From NCBI GenBank assembly GCA_024803745.1, contig JANJXV010000040.1:834001-898000 (forward strand): a stretch of 64,000 nt of DNA, read 5' to 3'. The notes under the pieces were generated by a model. The model saw nothing but the letters and a program-made list of their open reading frames with translations. It was not told the origin of the DNA and ran no database searches. This document shows, piece after piece, positions 22,265 to 33,200 of the stretch. Origin of the DNA: Megascapheus bottae. Its lineage: Eukaryota; Chordata; Mammalia; Rodentia; Geomyidae. The number at the start of each line of letters is the position of its first letter. Position 1 is the stretch's first letter. A program made the position numbers and the translations under genes.

Positions 22265-23330
22265 CAGTGCCAGGTGCCAGTGGCTTATACCTAAAATTCT
22301 AGCTACTCCGGAGGTTGAGGATAGTGGTTCAAAGCCAGCCTGGGCAGGAAAGTCTAGGAGACTCTTAGGAACCACTCAGAAACCAGAAGTGGAGATTGAC
22401 TCAAGTGGTAGAGTGCCAGCTTTGAGCAAAAAAAAAAAAAAGAAAAAAGAGATAGTACCTAGGCCCTGATTTCAAGGCCCAGGACTTACACCAAAATAGT
22501 AATAACTAATAATAATCATTTCTGTAGTGATAATGCTTGTTTCCTGTTCTTCCTTTTTCCCCTCCTTTCCTACCAGTCCATCTGTCTTCTCTTTCTGTCC
22601 TGCTCAGGGTTGAAATTGAGGGCCTGATGCATGCCAGCGAGATTGTGTTCCCATGAGCCACCCCACCAGTCTCTTCCTCTCTGCTTCCCTGTCCTCCTGC
22701 GTGGCTCCAGTGACTGCAGGGATAAGTGGTTCAGTGGTCAGTGTGTGAGAGCTTCCTAAGGCCCCCCAGACCCTCCTGTTGACATCCAACCATGCGATTC
22801 TTGCTTTTATTACATTCATTCATTCATTCATTCATTTATTTTTGGTCGGTCATGGGACTTGAACTCTGGGCCTGGGTGTTTTCCCTGAGCTCTTCAGCTC
22901 AAAGCTACTGCCCTACCCCTTGAGCCACAGAGCCACTTCTTGCTTTTATTATTATTGTTGTTGTTGTTGTTATTGCTGTTTGGGGGTTGGTTGTGGGGCT
23001 TAAACATGTGGCCTGGGCACTGTCCCTGAGCTTTGTCGTTCAAGGCTATTTCTGTGCCACAGTGCCATTTCTGGTTTTCTGGTGGTTACCCAACAGAAGA
23101 GTCTGCTGGAAACTTTTCTCTCTGAGCTGGCCTCACACTGTGGTCCTCAGATCTCAGCCTCCTGAGTCGCTAGGATTGCAGGTGTAAGCCACCAGCGCCT
23201 GGCTTTTCTCTTCCTTCCCTCTCTCTTTCTTTCCTTCCTTCCTTTTTGCTAGTTGTGGGGCTTGAAGTCAAGGCTGGGGCAGTGTCTCTGAGCTTTTTCA
23301 AGGCCTGGCACTCTACCCCCTGAATCACGC
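22265..23330. mobile_element. SINE group in ZNF384 intron
   Basis: + strand Alu/B1-like-head Geo copy 22265-22490. Inverted Geo at 22840-22945, inverted full copy 22985-23205, and inverted Geo fragment 23245-23330. An ATTC run lies at 22810-22835. Confidence 0.8.
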
Positions 23331-24223
23331 CTGCCTCTCCTCCCAGTCCTTACAGTGTCCTAAGCTTTGTTGTCACCTGCATGCGGAGCAGAATTTGAGC
23401 TCCGAGAAGCATCTTGTTTTGAGAACTAGGAAACAGAAGCCTCCTGTGTTGTGAATTCCTTTAGCCTAAAGTCTGGGGTGCTCTGCTGGTGTACCCCCAA
23501 TCCCCTTCCTCCTGCAGCTCAGCCCATCAGGACTGTCCGCAAGTGTGACTGGATGGTCTTGAACCGTGGCGGGCCACCTGTAACTCCAGCTTCTCCCGAG
23601 ACTGAAGTGGGGGCATGTCACGTGTGAGGCCAGGCCAGGTGGAAAAAGGGACCCTATCTGAAGAAAGTAAGCCGGGCCTGCTGGGGCGCGTTAGGCAGGA
23701 GTCTGGGTCAGAGGTCAGCCTCAGGCAGAACACACACAAAACCCCGGGCCTAAAAAAAAGTCAGTTGGGCAACAAGGGGCTGGAGCGTGTGTGGGAGTGG
23801 TAGACAGCTTGGCCCCCAAGGCCCGCCCAGGACCTTCATTTTTATCCTCCCTTGCTCCCTTTGCTTTTTGTCTCAATACCTTTTCCGGATGCATGGAACT
23901 GTACACCTGGATGAGAAATCCTCATGTTACTGATTCAAGGAAGATGGACTAGGGGAGGGCAGAGAGATGGGCCAGCCGAAGGCCCACGAGCAGGGCAAGG
24001 AGGCCTAGGGCACGTCCCTCTCCTGTGCTCACCTCCTTTCTTGTGCCAGCTTGAGAAGGAAAGTGATCCGCCCTTTTTCTTCATCGGCACAGTGCAGTAA
24101 GGCCTCGGCCTTGGAAGCGCTTCCTGTGTGCCTCGCCACGTGCTGGGCATGGCGGGGCCAGGTATCCTGTGCCCCATGCCCAGGCCGGGCGCTGACCAGC
24201 TCCGCTTTCTTCCCTCAGGTAGA

Positions 24224-24289
24224 ATGGAAGAATCTCACTTCAATTCTAACCCGTACTTCTGGCCTTCCATCCCCACCGTGTCAGGACAG
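24224..24289 (+). CDS. ZNF384: ZNF384 coding exon 1
   Basis: Acceptor AG at 24217-24218, five untranslated bases, then MEESHFNSNPYFWPSIPTVS to GQ. Donor GTGAGC at 24290. Confidence 0.95.
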
Positions 24290-27200
24290 GTGAGCCCCTG
24301 GCTCGTGTCTGGGGGGGTGGGCAGAGCCTGGACGGTGCGTGGCCAGTGGGCAGCGTCCACTTTCCCTTTCCCTCCTGGCAGATTGAAAACACGATGTTCA
24401 TCAACAAGATGAAAGACCAGCTGCTGCCGGAGAAGGGCTGCGGGCTGGCACCGCCACACTACCCCACGCTGCTCACGGTCCCCGCCTCCGTGTCCCTGCC
24501 CTCGGGCCTCAGCATGGACTCGGAGTCCAAGTCGGAGCAGCTGACCCCGCACAGCCAAGCTTCGGTCACCCAGAACATCACGGTGGTCCCGGTGCCATCC
24601 TCGGGTCTCATGGCCTCCGGTGAGCCCAGCCTGCCCCCTGCCAGGCCCTGGGGAGTTGGGGGGCCCAGCGATTGCTAGCTGCCGTGTGTATTAAGTGCCT
24701 GCCATGTGCCTAGCCCTGTGCTGGGCGTGGTGGGCATGCAAGGAAGTAGAAGAGGCGGTTCCTGCCTTTGACGCGGTGGCATTCTTTTCTTCTCTGAATC
24801 AAGGCGTCTCCTGCTCTCAGAGGTGGAGAAGAGAAGGGAGTCAATCGAGGGGTAAATCTCGCTGCCCCGTGGGGGCTGGGGGGGACATTCCCTGGGGGCT
24901 GAGGGGGTGGGCGGAGCATGGGGTCCCCCACCTGACCCGTCTCCCTTCCTCCCGCCCCCAGGTCCCGGTCTGGTCATCACGTCTCCCTCGGGCTCTCTGG
25001 TGACCACAGCGTCCTCGGCTCAGACCTTCCCCATATCAGCTCCCATGATTGTCTCCGCTCTCCCCCCTGGCTCCCAAGCCCTGCAGGTGGTCCCCGAACT
25101 GGCCAAGAAAGCGGCGTCCACCCTCCCAGAAGAAGGGGGTGGCGGCGGTGGCGGTGGCGGTGGCGGCGGCGGGGGCACTGGCGGTGGTGGAGGTGGCGGC
25201 GGAGGAGGAGGCGGCCCTCCTAAGGCACCCCGGGGCCGCAAGAAGAAGCGGGTGCTGGAGTCGGGGCTCCCCGAGATGAGCGATCCGTACGTCCTCGCCC
25301 CCGAGGACAACGGCCACCAAAAAGACGGCAAGACCTACAGGTAGGACCCAAGGGCCGGGCCCGATGGGGAGAGAGGGGCCACGCGGGCTCGGGCCTCCTG
25401 CATGCCAGCCCCTTGGTCACGGGGTAGGAAGGCGAAGCTGCTGGCCCTTCTCCAGCGGGCTCTCCCCTCAGGGGCCACGCGCACCCCTGCCCCCCTTTTC
25501 CTAGTCAGTCTTGACTGCCTTAGGGTTCCAAGAGTCCGTCCTGGTGCAGCCCCTGCCACACCGTGGACCCCCCCATCCGCCCTTGGGCCCTGCACGGCCC
25601 GGGTGTGGGGAGCAGGACCCCCCCTCTGGGGTGTCTGCTCTGAGTGACCCAGGGCCAGCTGCCCACAGGAGTCCCCCGCAGGGCCCCAGGCCCAGCTCCA
25701 CCTGTGGTGCCACGCACAAACCCGTCCCGGTGCAGCCGTGCGCAGCCCTCCCCCGCGGGCCGGGCGTGTGTGCATGGCGGGGAGAGCCCGTGCTCCCTAG
25801 CGTACCCAGATGGGCCATGTTGTTCCCATTTTAGGAGCGAAGGGAACTGCGGCACAGGAAATGGACAGAGCCTTGGGCTCATGGATACAGTTCCCGGCTC
25901 CACCACGAACTTGCTGTGTGACCCTGGGCAAGTCCTTTCCCCCCCTCTCTGGGCCTCAGTTTCCTCATCTGTAAAATGGGGAGAGTTGCGTGTGCCTCCC
26001 GCCTGGCAGGAGAAGGTAGCCACGCTGTCGCGGCGGGATGTCAGGAAGTCACGCAGCTTTGTGTGGATTGTTTTGGTTTTTTGGTTTTTGGTTTTTGGTT
26101 TTTGCCCGGCCCACTCATGCGGTGGCACTCACCCCACAGCGTTGAAAAGCCCTCTGGCACGAGGGCAGAGTTTCTGGGCCCAGGGATGGAGCCCCGCGGG
26201 GCTCTGTCTTGTCACCCCCCCCACAAGTTCACGGCAGCTTTATTATTACAGGTGTACCCCACTTTATACAATAACTCTTCCCGGAACCTTTCCATCATAC
26301 CATGTTCTAAAGGTACCTGACCAGTTTGATGCATCTCAGTAGCGAGCGTCCCGTCGCTAACACGGAAGCCCCCGGGGGCTTTGGGGCGTGACGAGTCTCG
26401 GGTTTGTATAGCTCTTAGTGCCAGCTGGACTCGAACCTCTGCTAGTGTAGACGCTGCCCTCAGCAGGCTGCCCTTCGGGGCCCCTGTGGCTCAGCAGACC
26501 TGGGGGCCTTTTCCGTCTCTCCTCGTGTGGATGTGACTAAAACCTGGAGGAAGAAGGAAAAGGCGCAGCGGGAAGGAAGTCTGCTAGGCTTAGCTTCCTT
26601 CTGGTCCTTGTTTTGTTTTGTGCCAGTTCTGGGGTTTGAACTCAGGGTTTTGACAGTTCCAACTCAGCTTGCTTGCTTGGCTGGCTCTCTGTCACTTTGA
26701 GAAGCCATGCCAGCTTAACTTTTTTTTTTTTTTTAAGGTGGGGAGAGAGGGGGATAAGAGTCTCACTTGGCTTTTTCTGCCCAGGCTGGCTTTGAACCAA
26801 GATTCTCAGAATCTCGGCCCCCTGAGTAGCTAGGAGTCCAGGCGTGAGCCACCTGCACCTGGCTGTGTTGTAGAATTCATGGAAGACTCCATACTGAGGT
26901 GACTAGAGAGAACTGTGCAAAATACATTTTTTTTTTTTAATTTAAGGAATTGCACTTTTGTCACACGATGTAAATTTGAACTTTACGAAATTTTTTTTTC
27001 CCTCACCTGTGTCAACGACCTCCACTTCTGGCATTCGGTTGGGATCTGGGGGGGATTCAGTTCTACCACTGGGGACTCATCATCAGTGTGTCTCCAAAAT
27101 GGGAAGATGAGTCACTCACTGCTCCTCTGTCCTGTGGGAATGTTTGGAGGGAAACCTGAGTATTTCAAATGGTTCTGCCATCTGGGGAAAAACCCAGGTT

Positions 27201-30200
27201 AGAATTTGCCCAGCCAGTGAACCAGGCAGCTTCCCGTGTGGCTTGGCCCCCAGCCTGCCCATTTCTGTTTGGCTTCATCAGACTTGAGAATTAGAAATAG
27301 CAGGGTGTGCATCTTTCCTCTTTCTTTCTTTGTTTCTTTTGTGGGTCATGGGGCTTGAACTCTGGGCCTGGGCGCTGTCCCTGAGCTCTTCAGCTCAAGG
27401 CTACCGCCCTACCCCTTGAGCCACAGCCCCATTTTCCCGTTTTCTAGTGATTAATTGGAGATAAGAGTCTCAGCGTTCTTTTGTGCCAGGCTGGCTTTGA
27501 ACCGCAGTCCTCAGACCTCAGCCTCCTGAGCAGCTGGGATGATAGGCGTGAGCCACTGCGCCCAGCAGGGTGTGCATCTCTTGTCCAGGGTGCTTGGGAT
27601 TCACCCAGGTGTGCACGGAAAATGGAAAACGTGTGTACACGGAATGAGACACCTCAGGGAACAGCACCCTTATCCGCACTGGAAGGTTCTGATGCCTCGT
27701 GCATGTCTGTAATGCCAGCCTTTGGGCAGGCTGAGGCAGAAGGGTCAAGGGTTTGAGCCCAGCCTGGCCTACATAACCTCTCCAAAAAAAAGTGAGATTT
27801 TTGGTCCATTTTTGTCGATAGGTTAGCCACACAGCCTGAAGGTGATTTTATTCCGTATTTGTAGAGAGCCTGCACTTTTATCTTGGCTGGCATCCGTCCT
27901 GGGGTCAGGTGTAGAATCTCCCATCGGTGGCATCGAGGCAGTGCTTCGGAGGGGCTGGAACAGGAATTGTGGGTGAGGGACGCCCAGAGCCATCTTCCAC
28001 AGGGATCCAGGTCCCTTCACCTGCCCAGGACAATCACCTTCCGAGCCTCTCTGTGCCTCCTGTAGACCTGGGGACATTCTTGGCAGGTTGTTGTTAGAAA
28101 AGGAAAAGTAAGCCAGGGGTAGCAGTGCGTACCCGTCACACTCGCTGCTCTGGAAGGCTGCGATTCTGAGCATCTTGGTTCAAAGCTGGCCCTGGTAGAG
28201 AAGTTCATGAAACTCTAATCTCCATCCAGTGAGCCATAAAAAAGCCCCAAGTGCCTGGCACTGTGGGCATAGCAACACATGGAAACTACCATTCCCAGCA
28301 TTGACCGTTTAAGGTAGCATATTTATTCTGTCGTCACAGTCCTTCAGCAGTTAAGTGTTGGAGATTCTGTTCTCATGGGAACGTGTAAAGCATATTTGTT
28401 TGGTTACTTATGTCAGTTGTGGGGTTTGAACTCAGGACCTGGACACTGTTCCTTGATCTCTTTGGCTCATCGAGCCACAGCCCCACTTGGGATTTTCTGG
28501 TGGTTCATTGGCGAGAAGAGTCTCGGGCTAGGTGCCAGTGGGTCACGTCTGTGATCGTAGGGTGCTCAAGAGGCTGAGATCGAGGATCAGGGTTTGAAGC
28601 CAACCTGAGCAGACTTTCCTTAGAGACTCTTATCTCCAGTTAACCACTCAAAAGCCAGAAGTAAGCTGGGAGTGCTCGCCTAGCATGCACGAAGACCTGG
28701 GTTCAATTTCTCAGTACCATGTACGGAGAAAAAGCTGGAAGTGGTGCTGTGGCTCAAGTGACAGACCACTGTCCTTGAGAAAGCTCAAGAATGGTGCTCA
28801 GGCTCTGAGTTCAAGCCCCAGAAATGGCGGAAAAAGAAAAAAGCGAAGTGGCACTGTGGCTCAAAGTGGTAGAGCGCTAGGCTTGAGCAAACAGTTCAGG
28901 GCGAGCACCCGTGCTCTGAGTTCAAGCCTCATGAATGACCAACAACAAAAATAAGCAATCTCATGGACCTCTCTGCCTGGGCTGGCTTCAGACCGTGATC
29001 CTCAGACCTCAGCCTCCTGAGTAGCTAGGATGGCAGCTGTGAGCCACCGGAGCACAGCTTGTTTAAAAATGAACTTTCTTGACAAGGGCCTGGTCTGGAG
29101 CCCCATCTTGGCACCGAGTGAGGAGGCTTTGAGTTAAAATGCCAGCGTTGGGGACTGCATGGTAGAGCGCTTGCGTGGCAGGGACGAGTGTACTGGTCGT
29201 GTCCTCACCATCGGGCCTTAGCAAAACCTCTGCCACTGAAGCTTGGGGCCTCTGTTTTTGGAGGCCGGAGCTGGAGCTTGCAGTGTCCGTGGCCGGCCTC
29301 TCCATTCCACAGAGTCCAGCGCTGGGGCCTGGGTCCCTAAGCCAGCCTCTAACCCCACGCTGCGAGGAGAGCCTGGGTATGCACTGCCCTGGCCCCGGGC
29401 TGTGGACCGGGCTGGCTGCACACAGGTCCGCCTTCCCGGGGTGGGCGAGCTGGTAGTCAGGTTTCCTTCCGAATGCTCCAGAATTAATAAGTGGTGCTTC
29501 AGTACACGCCTCCCTCGAAGGACCGTGACAGCTCAGTGGAGGAACTTGCTGGCTTTCTTCTCCATGCCAGTTTTCTCTTAAAAAAACAACAAAACTTGTA
29601 GACGCTGGGCACCGGGGGCTCCCGTCTCTGATCCCAGCCCCTCGGGAGGCAGCCAGCTTGGGCAGGGAATGTCCACGAGGCTTTTATCTCCAGTGAATCA
29701 CTCAAAAAGCCAGAAGTAGAGGTGTGGCTCGAGGGGTAGAGTGCCAGTTCTGAATGAAAAAGATCAGACATAGCACAAGCCCCGAGTTCAAACCCCAAGG
29801 CTGGAAATTACCAACCCCTCTACTCCCTTCCAGAAATCCTCAGCCCCTCTTCGAAATAAGATGGGGTGTGAGAGGTGAGCCTTCCCGGCCCCTTCACCTC
29901 TGGGCCTCAGGGTTCTAGAAGAGGGAGGAGTCCTGGCCCTAGGCTGGTGAGGCCTCCTGGTTTGGTGCCAGGCAGGACCAGAGCAGAGTCAGGTAGTTCT
30001 AGGAGAGAGCAGGGGCCTGGCCTTGCCCCCCATGGCTGCTGGCTTACTTCAGAAGGGGCTGGCTGGGGGGGGGGGGAGGATTTTTTTTTCCAGTCCTTAG
30101 GCATTCTCAAGGCTAGCGCTCTACCGCTTGAGCCACAGCACCATTTGTGGCTTTTTCTGTGTCTGTGGTACTGAGGAATCGAACCCGGGTCTTCGTGCAT

Positions 30201-33200
30201 GCTAGGCGAGCTCTCTACCACTAGGCCCTGCTCCCGGCCGCCTTGTGATCATTCTAACCCTTCCTCCCCCCACCCCTCCAGACACTGCCCCCTCCCCCAG
30301 GGAGTTAGTGTTCCTCTGTGCACAAAGCTTTGTGTGTGCAGATGGGGGGGTGGCGAGGGCGGAGGACCCGGGAGACCCCATGATGTGGGAAGGGGTAGGG
30401 GAGCGAGCTCCTGCAGTGCCCAACTCAGATGCCCAGCTCTGCCCCCCGGCCGGGGCTCTCTCACCTTCATGCGGGCCCCCCCACCCCTGCATGGGGAGGT
30501 CGTGACGCCGCCCTCCCTTGGCCAGGTGCCGCATGTGCTCGCTGACCTTCTACTCCAAGTCGGAGATGCAGATCCACTCCAAGTCGCACACGGAGACCAA
30601 GCCCCACAAGTGCCCGCACTGCTCCAAGACCTTCGCCAACAGCTCCTACCTGGCCCAGCACATCCGCATCCACTCGGGCGCCAAGCCCTACAGCTGCAAC
30701 TTCTGCGAGAAGGCCTTCCGCCAGCTCTCCCACCTCCAGCAGCACACACGGTAAGGCCACGCGCGCCTGCGCCCGCGCCCCGCCTGCGCCCTCTGCCCCC
30801 CCAGGCCGTGGCCTCCGCCCCCCTCGCCTTTGCCATCTCGAGCGTCTGCGGCCGTCTGGGAAATAAACGTATCTCTCCGTGCGCGTGGGGGGGCCTTGAA
30901 CGTTGTCGTTTCCCATCCCCCACCCCGAGTTGGGGGACCGCGCCTCTGGTCCTTGAGTCAGTCTGTCTGTCTGTCTGGAGCCGGGGCAGGGCAGGCTGCT
31001 GGGTGCGTCCAGTCTGGGCCAGGGAGAGCCCGGCAAGTGCTGTTCTCTGTCAGTGGCTAACCGGAAGCGTGGCACCGGTGGCCAGCGTGCCACCTTGCAG
31101 GGATTCCAGGGGTGACCAGACTGAGCACCAGGAGGGTCCAGGAGCCATGGGCGGCGCTGCCCCGCCTCCTGCGATCCGATGGATGGATGGAGGCTTGGTG
31201 CCTCTCTCTCGATCTCGCTCTCTCTCTCTCTCTCTCCCTCTCTTCCATGTTGGGGAGGAGAAGGAAGGGGCGCGCAGCCGTCCCAGCCACATCGTGTCAC
31301 CCAGCAGAGCGAGTGCTCCCTCCTCCCTCCTTCCTCCTCTCCTCTCCTCTCCTCCCCCGGCAGGATCCACTCGAAGATACACACGGAGACCATCAAGCCC
31401 CACAAGTGCCCGCACTGCTCCAAGACCTTCGCCAACACCTCCTACCTGGCCCAGCACCTCCGCATCCACTCGGGCGCCAAGCCCTACAACTGCTCCTACT
31501 GCCAGAGGGCCTTCCGCCAGCTCTCCCACCTCCAGCAGCACACACGGTAAGGGAGAGGGGCGGACTCCCGCCCCTGCCCGCCCGCCGGCATGCCCTCCCC
31601 ACCCCCGCCCGGGACACCCACGGCAGCCCGCATGCGGGGGGCGGGGGTGGCGCCCGGCTGGAGGAGAGGCTGGCTGGCTGGAAGAGAGGAGGACGCCTCG
31701 AGTGGATGCCAAGAGGACATGGCGTGCGGGGCCGGAGCTGCGTCGGGGAGATACTGACTGCGACTTGTAAGCCAGGACCTGGGGAGGCCAGGATCGATTT
31801 CCTGCGCCCCCCTCTCCCTCTGGAAAGGATCTGTGCACAAGATGGAGTTGAAATCGTCACGCCCAAGCGGAGGCGTTGGATGGGAGAAGCCCCCTCCGCG
31901 GGCCGTGGTCATGAGCAGGAGGTGAATCGCATGAGCTGGCATCAGCCTGGCACCACCCTGGGCTGTGTGCCGAAGGTTCTGAGGAATGTTGGAAAAATGG
32001 AGAACACAAGACTTCACGTGCTGAGCACTCTCTGAAGACAAAGATGCTTCGACTTCTGAAGGATCACCCCCCACACCCCAAATCGTCTGGAGGGAGCAGT
32101 GGGACTCGAACTTGTCAACTACAAGAAGTTGATGGTCGCAAATGGCGCTGGAGGACCGGAGGCGATCGCCTGGAACACGAGCCACTGCCTGGCTTTGAGG
32201 AGAAGGAAGAGACGCGGGGTGGTGCTGAGGCCTGTCCAGAGGGCTGGAGAAGCTTCTAGTTACGGCCATGGTTGGGAGGGCACCGCAGGCCCATCCTGGC
32301 TCACGCAGCAGAGCGCCCTGTGGAGATGAGGAGGCGCTCAGGGTTGGCTCTGGCCTTGGGGGCCGCAAGGCGCCCCCCCCCCCCGGGATCCCTGGGGTTT
32401 CCGTGCGGTTTCGTTGGCGTCACTCAGCCTAACTCTGCCTTTTTCGAGGCCCGGCCGGCTGCCCACTGCGGCGGGGGCCGAGGGCAGGGTCCTTTCTTTC
32501 TCTCCTCCCCTTCGCGCTCCTCACCTTGTTTCCGCCGGTTCCCAGGGGCAGGTCCCGTAGGAAGGCCCGGAGCTGAGCGCCGCAGGCAGTGTCCAGCCCG
32601 GCAGCGCGGGGCAGTGCCCGGAGGAGGCGCTGCGAATCCCGTCCCCGAATGCCTAGCTCACCCCTGCCGTCTTGTCTTCTCTCTCACCCCGTGCAGAATC
32701 CACACTGGGGACAGGCCGTACAAATGTGCACACCCAGGCTGTGAGAAAGCCTTCACGCAGCTCTCCAACCTGCAGGTAAGGACCGGCTCCTCCCGCCCCA
32801 GGCATGCGCGGGGCTGCATGTGGCCCCAGAACTGAAGAGGCCAGGGGGGGGCCCTGGGGAGCTCAAGGCCAGCCGGGGTCTTGTAGTAACTCTAAACAAA
32901 AATGGGCCAGGCACAGGAGGCTACTGCTGTAATCCTGCCTGTTCAAGAGGCTGAGATCTGACTGTCTTATCTCCAGTTAGCCACCCAAAAGCTAGAAATA
33001 GAGCTGTGGCTCAGGTGGTAGAGCGCCAGCCTTGAGTGAGAGAGCTGAGAGCCTAGACCCTGAGTTCAAGCTCCTGAATTGACCCCAAAAAACCAAAACT
33101 TACCTTTGGTTTATGAGCTAAGCTGTCTCCCCTGGTAGTCCATCGTATATTCATTAAATACATGACCCCCAATCTCCAAAGGAACTTGGTCGGGGAAAGC

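Larger units (their letters stand above)
16806..24218 (+). other. ZNF384: ZNF384 intron before the first coding exon
   Basis: About 7.4 kb dominated by inverted SINEs (listed separately), with unique stretches at about 16806-17210, 18080-18710, 21570-21790 and 23340-24218. No further coding exon was recognised. Confidence 0.7.
25341..30525 (+). other. ZNF384: ZNF384 intron before the zinc-finger exons
   Basis: About 5.2 kb. Unique GC-rich sequence at 25341-25850, a MIR at 25850-25990, then SINEs from 26615. No coding exon was seen. Confidence 0.7.

Noticed and set aside
24235..25331. Minus-strand Pro/Gly frames opposite ZNF384 exons
   Set aside because: Antisense shadows of the ZNF384 coding exons and Gly tract.
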